Both the position numbers and the translations under genes were made by a program. A DNA stretch of 64,000 nt from NCBI RefSeq assembly GCF_049803795.1, contig NZ_JBNAGJ010000003.1:124001-188000 (forward strand), written 5' to 3'. The notes beneath the pieces are model-generated. The model saw only the letters and a program-made list of their open reading frames with translations, searched no databases and had not been told where the DNA came from. The stretch is from Thalassobius sp002708925 (lineage in GTDB: Bacteria > Pseudomonadota > Alphaproteobacteria > Rhodobacterales > Rhodobacteraceae). Positions 8,831 to 16,605 of this stretch are shown here, piece by piece; the first letter of the stretch is position 1; every line of letters starts with the position of its first letter.

Positions 8831-9789
8831 TACGTGACTGGTGGAAACATCTGATCCTGATCCTGGGCGCGATTATCGTCATCGCTCCGTTCTATATGAT
8901 GGTCAGCTATTCGTTCAAATCTCCGGGTGAGATCGACCGCGGCGAGGGCGGCTTCTTCGGGCGGCAGGAACGGATGGTGGACGAACGCTGCGTGAAACTG
9001 CGCGATCCCAGCCGAGATGACATCACCGCCGCCGCCGACAGGTTCCCCGGCCAGACAGACGCCAGCATCCGCGACGCATTGGTGGCCGAGGCCGTGGCCG
9101 ATTGCACGATGCGCCCGGTGGTCTTCAACTATAGCAAGGCTTTCACCCAGGCGCCCTTGCTGCGCTATCTGCTGAACGGGATTATTGTGACGGGCTCGAT
9201 TTTCCTGATCCAGGTGGTGGTGGCGCTGCCGGCGGCCTATGCGCTGGCCAAGCTGAAATTCTGGGGGCGGGACGCGGTTTTTGGGCTGGTGCTGTTCTGC
9301 CTGCTGATCCCTGTGCACGCCATTGCCCTGCCGCTCTATATCATGCTGGCCAAGCTGGGGCTGACCAACACCTACGCCGCGTTGGTGGTGCCCTGGACGA
9401 TCAGCGTGTTTGGAATTTTCCTGATGCGGCAGTTCTTTATGACCGTGCCCGATGATCTGATCGACGCTGCGCGGATGGACGGGATGGGCGAATTTGCCAT
9501 CGTCTGGCGCGTCATGCTGCCCACGGCGATTCCGGCGCTGATGGCCTTTGCCATCTTCAGCGTGGTGGCCCATTGGAACGATTATTTCTGGCCCCGTATC
9601 GTGGTGACGGGCAACCGGGATCTGTTCACCCCGCCGCTGGGGCTGCGTGAATTCAAGGGCGACGGGGATGGCAGCTTTTTCGGCCCGATGATGGCCACTG
9701 CCACGGTGATTGTCACGCCTTTGATCGTGGCCTTCCTGCTGGCGCAGCGGCGCTTCATCGAGGGGATCACGCTGAGCGGTATGAAATGA
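8827..9789 (+). CDS. Carbohydrate ABC transporter permease, UgpE/MalG-like
   Basis: This 320-residue inner-membrane protein is the second channel subunit. The EAA coupling motif is DAARMDGMGEFAIVWRVMLP. Between TM1 and TM2 the periplasmic loop is enlarged to about 80 residues (around GRQERMVDERCVKLRDPS to DCTMRPVVFN) and carries two cysteines, larger than the usual MalG/UgpE loop. Together with the Cys-bearing loop of the partner permease, this might form a periplasmic cap. Start and stop overlap neighbours by ATGA-type junctions, so it belongs to the same operon. Confidence 0.88.
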   Translation: MIRDWWKHLILILGAIIVIAPFYMMVSYSFKSPGEIDRGEGGFFGRQERMVDERCVKLRDPSRDDITAAADRFPGQTDASIRDALVAEAVADCTMRPVVFNYSKAFTQAPLLRYLLNGIIVTGSIFLIQVVVALPAAYALAKLKFWGRDAVFGLVLFCLLIPVHAIALPLYIMLAKLGLTNTYAALVVPWTISVFGIFLMRQFFMTVPDDLIDAARMDGMGEFAIVWRVMLPTAIPALMAFAIFSVVAHWNDYFWPRIVVTGNRDLFTPPLGLREFKGDGDGSFFGPMMATATVIVTPLIVAFLLAQRRFIEGITLSGMK

Positions 9790-9899
9790 ATTTCCGGGTG
9801 CGGGCCGCCCCGCACCCGCCCGAAATCCCAAATGGGATCAAACCCGGAGCGCGCATCGCCAAACACAAGCGCTCCTTGTCAGGACAAGAGGACATATCC

Positions 9900-11147
9900 A
9901 TGAAAACCACTCTGACCGCAATGGCCATGGTGCTGGGCGCAGGCGCCGCGCTGGCCGACGACACCGTGACCATCGAATTCGCCTACCCCTACAGCCACCT
10001 GTTCGACGTCACCTACGAGGCGATGATGCCGGCCTTCAAAAAGGCCCATCCGAACATCGAGGTGAAGTTCCGCGCCACTTACGAATCCTATGAGGACGGC
10101 ACCAACACCATTTTGCGTGAATCCGTGTCTGGCAACCTGCCCGACGTGACCATGCAGGGCCTGAACCGCCAGCAGATCCTGGTGGACAAAGGCATCGCCA
10201 AATCGCTGGAGCCCTTCATCGCGCAAGAGGCCGATTTCGCCAAAGACGGCTATCACGACGCCATGCTGTCGCTGTCCACCTTTGATGGCGCGGTGCACGG
10301 GCTGCCGTTCTCGGTGTCGCTGCCGGTTGGGTATTACAACATGGACATGATGGCTCAGGCCGGTGTCGAAAAGCTGCCCACCACCTGGGACGAGGTGATC
10401 GGCGCGTGCAAGGCGATGAAGGCCAACGGCATCGACAACCCGATTTTCTGGGGCTGGAACATCACCGGCAACTGGTTCGTGCAGGCCCTGATGTGGAGCC
10501 AGGACAAAGCCATCGTCGAAGACGGCCGCGTCACCCTGGACAGCCCCGAGGCCCTGGCCGCGCTGGAGCAGATGCAGGACATCTTTACCGAATGCGACAT
10601 GCAGAACCTGGAATGGAAGGCGGCGCTGGCGTCCTTCTCGGCGGGTGAGATCGGCATGATGTTCTGGTCCACCTCGGCGCTGGGGGCGGTCGAACGCAGC
10701 CAGGGCGATTTCGACCTGATCACCGGCCCCTTCCCCGGCATGGGGCAGGCGCCCAAGGGCCTGCCCGCTGGTGGCAACGCCGCGCTGCTGACCTCGACCT
10801 CGGACGATCCGCGCGTTCAGGACGCTGCCTGGGCCTGGCTGAAATTCATCACCAGCGGGGAAGGCGCGGCCGAAGTGGCCAAAACCACCGGCTACATGCC
10901 CCCGAACAAGGCCGCGAACGAGGTGATCCTGGCCGATTTCTATCAGCAGAACCCCAACAAGCAGACCGCGGTGGATCAGCTGCCGCTGCTGCGCGACTGG
11001 CTGGCCTATCCGGGCGATAACGGGCTGGCGATCACTCAGGTGATCTATGACAGCATCGAGCGCATCGTCACCGGCGACGCCACCGACATGAAAGAGCTGC
11101 AACAAGAGCTGGTCGAAGAAGTCAACGACCTGCTGCCCAACGGCTAA
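9900..11147 (+). CDS. ABC transporter substrate-binding protein, UgpB-like
   Basis: The product is a 415-residue periplasmic binding protein. A Sec signal peptide (KTTLTAMAMVLGAGAALAD, cleavage near residue 20) is followed by the cluster-B fold typical of family-1 sugar and glycerol-3-phosphate receptors. I chose the ATG at 9900, after AGAGGA, because it opens with a signal peptide; the frame is open further upstream but without a plausible leader. It is the last gene before an intrinsic terminator. Placing the binding protein last is less common than first in such operons. Glycerol-3-phosphate or a glycerophosphodiester is the best guess for ligand, based on family and neighbour. Confidence 0.88.
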   Translation: MKTTLTAMAMVLGAGAALADDTVTIEFAYPYSHLFDVTYEAMMPAFKKAHPNIEVKFRATYESYEDGTNTILRESVSGNLPDVTMQGLNRQQILVDKGIAKSLEPFIAQEADFAKDGYHDAMLSLSTFDGAVHGLPFSVSLPVGYYNMDMMAQAGVEKLPTTWDEVIGACKAMKANGIDNPIFWGWNITGNWFVQALMWSQDKAIVEDGRVTLDSPEALAALEQMQDIFTECDMQNLEWKAALASFSAGEIGMMFWSTSALGAVERSQGDFDLITGPFPGMGQAPKGLPAGGNAALLTSTSDDPRVQDAAWAWLKFITSGEGAAEVAKTTGYMPPNKAANEVILADFYQQNPNKQTAVDQLPLLRDWLAYPGDNGLAITQVIYDSIERIVTGDATDMKELQQELVEEVNDLLPNG

Positions 11148-11156
11148 CCTGCCTTT

Positions 11157-11193
11157 CCGGTCGCCTGCATGATGTGGGCGGCCGGGCTTTTTT
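11157..11193 (+). terminator. Rho-independent terminator after the binding protein
   Basis: CCGGTCGCC (11157-11165) pairs with GGCGGCCGG (11177-11185), giving nine base pairs with one G-U. Six T residues follow at 11188-11193. It separates the importer genes from the phosphodiesterase gene at 11209, so that gene is expressed by read-through or from its own promoter. Confidence 0.75.
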
Positions 11194-11208
11194 CGCTCAG
11201 GACGCGCT

Positions 11209-12039
11209 ATGAAAATCATCCATATTTCCGACATTCACCTTACCCTTCCCGGCGAGCCGATGGGCGGGCTGGACCCTCATGAGCGGCTGGCGCTGGCTCT
11301 TGCGGATATGGCCGCGCATCATGCGGATGCGGCGCGGATCGTCATCACCGGCGATCTGGCGCATTGGGGGGAACGGGGGGCCTATGATACGTTGCAAGCC
11401 GCGCTGGCCGATATGTCGGTCCCGGTGCGCCTGATGATCGGAAATCACGATGATCGCGACACGTTTCTAAAGGTCTTTGACGGTCAGCCGACTGATGCCA
11501 ACGGTTTCGTCAATCATGCCGAAACGATTGGGGACACGCGCTTTATCTATCTGGATAGCGTGGGGGCGCGCACCCATGCGGGGCATTTTTGCGCGGCGCG
11601 GCGCGGCTGGCTGCGGGACGAGCTGGCCGCCTGCACGCGTGCGCGTTTGTTCATGCACCATAATCCGATGCCGCTGGGCCTGCCTGCCGAGGATAAGATT
11701 GCGCTGAACGCGGCGGATCGTGGCCCGTTCGAGGCCCTGATCCGGGAATATGCGCCCAAGATCGACTATCTGCATTTCGGCCATGTCCATGCGCCGGTTC
11801 ACGGGGGCTGGGCGGGGGTGCGCTTCGCCTCTGTTCCCTCGACAGGGAACCAATCCATCCCCGATCTGCATGAACCCGACCTGTTGCAGGGCGCTCCGAT
11901 GGCGCCGGCCTATTGCGTGATCTTGGCCGGTCCAGAGCAGACGATTATTCACCAGATCCCCTTTGCCTGGGACGGCCCCGTCATCAGGACCGGCACAAGC
12001 TGGGAGGACTGGTCCAAACCCGGCCAGGCCGCTGAATAA
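11209..12039 (+). CDS. Class III metallophosphoesterase, GpdQ/CpdA-like
   Basis: The 276-residue enzyme carries all dimetal phosphoesterase motifs: DxH at residues 8-10, GD at 48-49, GNHD at 78-81, HH at 150-151 and GHVH at 191-194. The spacing and flanks (SDIHLT, MHHNPMPLG, HFGHVHAP) resemble Enterobacter GpdQ, a glycerophosphodiesterase, and CpdA, a cAMP phosphodiesterase. No signal peptide is visible, so it should act in the cytoplasm. Being next to a UgpB-type importer favours hydrolysis of an imported glycerophosphodiester, although cyclic nucleotide hydrolysis cannot be excluded. A terminator precedes it. Confidence 0.85.
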   Translation: MKIIHISDIHLTLPGEPMGGLDPHERLALALADMAAHHADAARIVITGDLAHWGERGAYDTLQAALADMSVPVRLMIGNHDDRDTFLKVFDGQPTDANGFVNHAETIGDTRFIYLDSVGARTHAGHFCAARRGWLRDELAACTRARLFMHHNPMPLGLPAEDKIALNAADRGPFEALIREYAPKIDYLHFGHVHAPVHGGWAGVRFASVPSTGNQSIPDLHEPDLLQGAPMAPAYCVILAGPEQTIIHQIPFAWDGPVIRTGTSWEDWSKPGQAAE

Positions 12040-12047
12040 GCCCCGGC

Positions 12048-12062
12048 GCCCCCAAAGGGGGC
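12048..12062. terminator. Short hairpin between convergent genes
   Basis: GCCCCC-AAA-GGGGGC is a 6-bp stem just after the phosphodiesterase stop and before the end of the convergent DUF779 gene. It lacks a T-run on either strand, so termination is only possible. Confidence 0.3.
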
Positions 12063-12089
12063 TGAACGGTTGCCGCAGGGCGCGGCGGG

Positions 12090-12437
12090 TCAGCGGCTGT
12101 CAGACAGGATGCGCGCCCTGGTCAGAAAATGCGTTTTACGGCCGGCGTCCAGGCTGAAACCGGCACCGCTGCCGGGGCCCGCGTCCAGAATCATCTGCGA
12201 GTTTTCCCACAGTTTGGCAATCGTGGGGGCCGCCCAGATTTCCGCGTCATCGGCGGTGCCCAGCAAAATGTCGTTCACGCCGATGAACGCATCGCTGACC
12301 CGGTAAACCATCGGGCCGCTGCCATCGCAGCACCCGGCCGAAATCTTGAAAACGACGGCACCATAGTCCGCGCGGATCTGGCCCAGAAGCTCCAGGGCGG
12401 CCTCTGTTACCACCACTTTTCCGGCTTGCTCTGTCAT
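12090..12437 (-). CDS. DUF779 family protein
   Basis: The 115-residue protein has the DUF779 core FKISAGCCDGSGPMVY with an adjacent Cys pair, and no signal or TM segment. An AGGAGA site precedes the ATG at 12437, which excludes the longer frame to 12500. DUF779 proteins usually sit beside aldehyde dehydrogenase genes and their biochemical role is not established. No aldehyde dehydrogenase is adjacent here; gabD is 20 kb away. The Cys pair might bind a metal, which is inference only. Confidence 0.8.
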   Translation of the reverse strand: MTEQAGKVVVTEAALELLGQIRADYGAVVFKISAGCCDGSGPMVYRVSDAFIGVNDILLGTADDAEIWAAPTIAKLWENSQMILDAGPGSGAGFSLDAGRKTHFLTRARILSDSR

Positions 12438-12564
12438 CGGTTCTCCTTCTGGATACGCGGCCACCATAGGGGCTGATCCCGCAGACCGAAAGGCGACCAA
12501 AGTGCCGCAGCATCCGCGGGCAGACAGATTATGCGAGGAACCGGCGGCGTCCCCATCCGGTGGG

Positions 12565-13905
12565 CTATTGGACCTGTGTCAGCGCGACTGGCGCGGCTGT
12601 CTGGAGGAAAGACTGAAGCTTTTTCTTCAGCGCGTTGTTCAGATCCGGAATCCCGCTGCGCTCTGCTGCGCGCAGCGCGGGCGAGATGTCCACACCGCTT
12701 AGCAGCAATTGCTCCAGTCCCTCTACCGTGTCGCGTATCGTCGCGACGGCCCATTGGGTGTGGGTGCCCTCTTTGGCCAGTTGTTCGATCGCGTGGATAT
12801 AGCTGCGCATGGCAATCGGCAGCTCGTTCGGCAGTCCGCGCCGCTGATGGGCGTTTCCCTTGATGGCATGGAAATGCGAGGGCAAGAACATATCCGTATC
12901 GGCCTGAGCGGCCAGGATGCGCGCATCGACGGCGGCCAGGAAATCGGTATAGCGGCGCTGCCCTTCGGCGGCGTTCCAGGCCTCGGCCAGCACGATATGC
13001 GGCGCGTCCATGCTGGGCTGAGCAATAAGCCCCATCAATTGCCCAAAGCGCGCTTCGCGCTGATCCAGCGGCCCCAGCCGGGTCTGCAATTGCAGATATT
13101 GCGCTTGTGTCGCCAGCGAGGAACTGTCCAGCTCATAGGCGGCCTGTACCAGCGCCTTTTCCAGATCCACACGTTTCAGCCCCCGCGCCATTTGCGCGGC
13201 GTTGAAAATGTCGTCTGGCGTGAATTGCAATATCACATCGCCGTTGCGCTCGACCTCGCGCAGGTGGTCGCTGATCCGCCGCACAATGCCGACTTTTTCG
13301 GCGCGGCTGAACGTCTTTGTATCTGCGGTCAGCCTTTCGAAATCGCCTTTCAGGTCTTCGTCGGGGTCATACCCGTCCAGACCGTCCAGCGCGGGTTTGA
13401 TCTGTTGCCAGCGGATTTCGGCAGCTTGCAGTTTGCGGATTAACGCGTCTGTTTTGGCGAACTGTTCCTGGTAACGGTCGGATTGTTTTTTGCTACGATT
13501 CAGGAACAAAGCGATCTTGTTGTCGATGGTCGTGTCCATCGTCGTTGTGAATTTCTCGATTTCGTCGTCCATCTGCGTTTCGGTTTTGTCGGCCTTGTCT
13601 GCGAAGGCCTGAACCCGATCTTCGAAATCGCTGAGCTTGCTCATGCCCATAAAGCTGAAGAAGACGCCGACACCAATGGACAACGCGGCCCCGGCTGTCA
13701 TGACCAGCCCGACCGTGCGTTCGTATCCGCGCCGGCTGGCGACTTCCAGCGCGTAGGCATCCACCTGCCGGCGGATGTCATCCTGGGTGTCTTGCACCTG
13801 CGAGAGCGCCGCTTGCAGGCTGGCCTTTTGTTCGGTGATGTCCTCGTTGACCTGTTGGATGTTTTTGTGGGGCTCGGCGGGGGGCGTGTGATCTGCCGGG
13901 GGCAT
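12565..13905 (-). CDS. Uncharacterised membrane coiled-coil protein
   Basis: I do not recognise this 446-residue protein. Residues about 15-60 are polar and helical (likely coiled coil). One TM segment follows at about 66-88 (VGLVMTAGAALSIGVGVFF), flanked by RRGYER, which suggests a cytoplasmic N-terminus. A second heptad-like region spans about 92-170 (FEDRVQAFADKADKTE). The C-terminal 250 residues are helix-rich without motifs I know, perhaps a repeat solenoid. AAAGGA precedes the ATG at 13905. It is the last gene of a four-gene minus-strand operon starting at 15465. A scaffold or envelope-associated role is a guess from topology. Confidence 0.7.
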   Translation of the reverse strand: MPPADHTPPAEPHKNIQQVNEDITEQKASLQAALSQVQDTQDDIRRQVDAYALEVASRRGYERTVGLVMTAGAALSIGVGVFFSFMGMSKLSDFEDRVQAFADKADKTETQMDDEIEKFTTTMDTTIDNKIALFLNRSKKQSDRYQEQFAKTDALIRKLQAAEIRWQQIKPALDGLDGYDPDEDLKGDFERLTADTKTFSRAEKVGIVRRISDHLREVERNGDVILQFTPDDIFNAAQMARGLKRVDLEKALVQAAYELDSSSLATQAQYLQLQTRLGPLDQREARFGQLMGLIAQPSMDAPHIVLAEAWNAAEGQRRYTDFLAAVDARILAAQADTDMFLPSHFHAIKGNAHQRRGLPNELPIAMRSYIHAIEQLAKEGTHTQWAVATIRDTVEGLEQLLLSGVDISPALRAAERSGIPDLNNALKKKLQSFLQTAAPVALTQVQ

Positions 13906-13945
13906 GAAAATGTCCTTTCGTTGCGATGGGTAAGAAGGCGAAGGG

Positions 13946-14302
13946 CTAGGTCAGTATGGTGCTCAGATTTCCGACAATCTTGATCAGGGTCGCGATTTCC
14001 TCCAGTACGTCGGCTGTTTTCTTCAGGCGTTTGAGGGTTGTGCGCGCCTGAGCGGCCACGTCATCCAGGGCCGAGATCGTGTCCGCGATCGGCATTGAGG
14101 CGCGGATTTTGTCCTCGGCATCACGGATTTTGCGGGCGCTGCGGCCCAGCTCGCCCAGTTTCAGCATCATCGCGGTGTGTTCATCCTGACGTCCGGCGGC
14201 CAGGGCGGTTTCGGCGTGGATTTCCAATTCGGCCATCGCATTGAAGATCGAGATTTTCAGGCTGCTCAGCTTGGCCAGGGCGGTTTGTTTGGGATTGGGC
14301 AT
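13946..14302 (-). CDS. Small all-helical hypothetical protein
   Basis: This 118-residue protein has no signal peptide or clear TM segment. It looks entirely alpha-helical, with heptad-like stretches (AELEIHAETALAAGRQDEH and LKRLKKTADVLEEIATLI). A GGAGGAG site just before the ATG at 14302, 3 bases after the upstream stop, supports it as real and as the third gene of the operon. I do not recognise a family. It may be a partner of the coiled-coil membrane protein encoded next. Confidence 0.65.
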   Translation of the reverse strand: MPNPKQTALAKLSSLKISIFNAMAELEIHAETALAAGRQDEHTAMMLKLGELGRSARKIRDAEDKIRASMPIADTISALDDVAAQARTTLKRLKKTADVLEEIATLIKIVGNLSTILT

Positions 14303-14305
14303 GGG

Positions 14306-15235
14306 TTACTCCTCCAGCAGGGTGACGATTGCGGCAACTTGCGTTGTCAGGGTGTTTAGCTCGGTCAGGCTGGGGCCGCCCTCCAGCCGTGTCAGCATGG
14401 CGCGGTGCATGTCATAGGCCAGGTGCAGGCGCCGGATGGGCGAGACCTTCTCTTGGGTGTGCATTGCCTGGACGGCCTTTTGCAGTTTGTTGACGGCCAT
14501 GATCTGGGCGGCTGTATCCTGTTGAGACAGGGCCAGCGTGTAGGCGTCCATCGAATCCGAAACAGCATCGCGCCGGATCTTGACCGTGTCGCCCAATTGG
14601 GTGAACAGCTCGTGACTGTTGGTGACCAGTTTGCTCAGGTGCGGATCGGCGTCTTTGATGGTGCGGCGCAGGGCGCGGATACGGGCCTGATCCGCAAAGA
14701 ACCCCGCAGTGGCCGAGAGCGCCCCGCCGCGCCCCTCTACAAGAGCGTGCAGGCCGGTCAGCGGAGCAAAGTCACCGGCATTCGCGGCGCTGGCCAGCGC
14801 GCCCAGCAGCGAGGCGCTGTTTGCCTTTATCTGATCGGGCGAATCCGTGGTTGCAATCTGCCCGAGCACCGCAAAATAGGTCTGCATCGCGACCAGGGCC
14901 CGGCTGACCAGGATGGGCGAATCCGCTCTGTCCTGGGGGGCGATATGATATTGGATATGACAATGGGCCACGCTTTTTGCCAGCTCGCCCTCTATGATCT
15001 GGCGGCACCCCTTGGGCAGGGTGACCGCCGTCTTGTGAGATCGCGCGGCCTGCCGCAACAAGGCCTGGCGTTCGGCCTCGGCGGCCTTTTGCAGTGCGGG
15101 CCCGGTGGTCTTGACCGTGTCGTCCAGCATTTTGGACACCTGCACGATCTGGCCGGACAGGTCCGGGGTGGTACAAGCGGCGGTGCCGCACAGCAGCACA
15201 ATGGCCAGCGAACGCTTGCAAGCGGGAATGTTCAT
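14306..15235 (-). CDS. Putative lipoprotein, uncharacterised
   Basis: The 309-residue product begins with a lipoprotein-type signal (KRSLAIVLLCGTAAC). The likely lipidated cysteine is residue 21, although the -3 residue is Thr rather than the usual Leu. The rest is helical, with two further cysteines (KGCRQII and AHCHIQYH) that could form a disulfide. AGGAGA precedes the ATG, which overlaps the upstream stop as TAATG, indicating coupling. I do not recognise the family. Position after a small two-TM protein and before two helical proteins suggests a cell-envelope complex. Confidence 0.68.
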   Translation of the reverse strand: MNIPACKRSLAIVLLCGTAACTTPDLSGQIVQVSKMLDDTVKTTGPALQKAAEAERQALLRQAARSHKTAVTLPKGCRQIIEGELAKSVAHCHIQYHIAPQDRADSPILVSRALVAMQTYFAVLGQIATTDSPDQIKANSASLLGALASAANAGDFAPLTGLHALVEGRGGALSATAGFFADQARIRALRRTIKDADPHLSKLVTNSHELFTQLGDTVKIRRDAVSDSMDAYTLALSQQDTAAQIMAVNKLQKAVQAMHTQEKVSPIRRLHLAYDMHRAMLTRLEGGPSLTELNTLTTQVAAIVTLLEE

Positions 15236-15465
15236 TACGTGTCTCCTGTGCGCAGAGGGGTTTCGATCACCTGGTCGATGGCGGCGGGCGGGATGAAATA
15301 TCCGGCGGCGAACACCACCAGGGTCATGATCGCGGTGTCCAAGCCATCGGGCAGGGGCGCGGCGGACATCCTTTCCACCAGCAGGATCAGAACCGAGGCA
15401 AAGGCCGCCGCGGCGGTGCTGCCATAAACCTTACGGGCCGGTTGGGCGGTCTGCATTTTGGGCAT
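15235..15465 (-). CDS. Small two-TM membrane protein
   Basis: The 76-residue protein starts at the ATG at 15465, which has AGGAG 6 bases upstream; the frame extends further but without a ribosome site. It has two hydrophobic segments (about residues 17-34 and 43-62) and a short polar tail. Size and topology are holin-like, but no sequence match can be claimed. It is the first gene of the four-gene operon ending at 12565. Confidence 0.6.
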   Translation of the reverse strand: MPKMQTAQPARKVYGSTAAAAFASVLILLVERMSAAPLPDGLDTAIMTLVVFAAGYFIPPAAIDQVIETPLRTGDT

Positions 15466-15693
15466 TTTGGGCTCCTGTTTTTGGGCGCGTACAGATCGGC
15501 ACGCGGGGCATCGGGAAACGGCTGCCGGGTTGAAAACCGCCCGGAATCCGCACAAAGAACATGGCGGTTTCAGCCGCTGTCCTTAGCCAAACAGGCGTGC
15601 GTGATTGCCCCGTGAACAGGGCGTAAGCAAAGCGTTAATGTTGTGGGAAAGCGCCCGCAGGCCCAGAGCCGGGAGATGCGGGTCAGAGAGGTG

Positions 15694-16605
15694 TCAGAGC
15701 TTGTCGCTTAGTTTGCGATCCGCGATGATGGCCGCCGAGGTGCGGTTCTCGACCCCCAGTTTCTGAAAAATCGTCTCCAGATGCTTGTTCACGGTGCGGG
15801 CGCTCAGCGACAGGATCTCGGCGATGTCGCGGTTGGATTTGCCCTGTGACAGCCAGTACAGAACCTCGCCCTCGCGTTCGGTCAGGTTCAGCTCTTTGGT
15901 CAGGATGTCGTGGGGGCGTTCATCCGAGGCCGTGCACAGGCGCACCAGCATTTCCCCCACCGACGAGCGCCCGATATAGGTCAGGCGCAGCCCCTTCCAT
16001 TCCAGCGGCAGAGTGCCCGACACGGGCTGCGCGCTGGAATGGGTCAGCCAGCCCATAACCGGGGCCTGGGGGGAGAATTGCTTGGTCTGGGCCAAGCCGG
16101 CAGTGCCCAGCAGATCATAGGCCCGCGGCGATCCCCAGATGACCCGGCCTTGCGGGTCAATCGCCAGAACAGCGCGCCCGAAACTGTCCAGCGCCTCGCG
16201 TGCGCTGCGCATCATCTTCGAGTTCAGCACGTGAACGGTGACCCGCGCGATCATTTCTTCAAGCTCTACCGGTTTGGTGATGTAGTCCACGCCGCCGCTT
16301 TTCAGCCCGCGCACGATGCTGTCACGGTCATTCAGCCCGGTCATGAAGATGATCGGCGCATCCGTGGCATGGGGGGCGGTTTTCAGAGTCGCGCAGGCCG
16401 CGAATCCGTCCATGCCGGGCATCATCGCGTCCATCATGATCACATCGGGCTGCACGCGTTTGACCAGCTCGATCGCGGCGGCCCCGTCACGGGCGGCCAG
16501 TACCGTCATGCCGATTTCCTCCAGCGCGGCTGTGACGAACTCCAGCGCTTCGGGGCTGTCATCCACCACCAGGGCGATATTATGCGTGTTCGGATCAAGC
16601 AGCAT
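15694..16605 (-). CDS. Response regulator, REC-PAS-like-LuxR
   Basis: The 303-residue cytoplasmic regulator has an N-terminal receiver domain (VVDDSPEA near residues 13-20, phosphoacceptor Asp59 in IMMDAMMPG, Lys in YITKPVEL). A middle region about 130-230 resembles a PAS sensor (LAIDPQGRVIWGS). The C-terminal LuxR/NarL HTH covers about 241-303 (LTEREGEVLYWLSQGKSNRDIA). Its start overlaps the end of the sensor kinase gene by 11 bases, so the two are one operon and presumably one phosphorelay. The divergent amide importer operon is the obvious target, and the ATACGT palindrome at 20062-20079 is a candidate binding site. Confidence 0.88.
   Translation of the reverse strand: MLLDPNTHNIALVVDDSPEALEFVTAALEEIGMTVLAARDGAAAIELVKRVQPDVIMMDAMMPGMDGFAACATLKTAPHATDAPIIFMTGLNDRDSIVRGLKSGGVDYITKPVELEEMIARVTVHVLNSKMMRSAREALDSFGRAVLAIDPQGRVIWGSPRAYDLLGTAGLAQTKQFSPQAPVMGWLTHSSAQPVSGTLPLEWKGLRLTYIGRSSVGEMLVRLCTASDERPHDILTKELNLTEREGEVLYWLSQGKSNRDIAEILSLSARTVNKHLETIFQKLGVENRTSAAIIADRKLSDKL

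Noticed and set aside
15235..15465. Holin identity for the two-TM peptide
   Set aside because: Size and topology fit, but no endolysin or phage structural gene is adjacent and I see no sequence match, so it is only described as holin-like.
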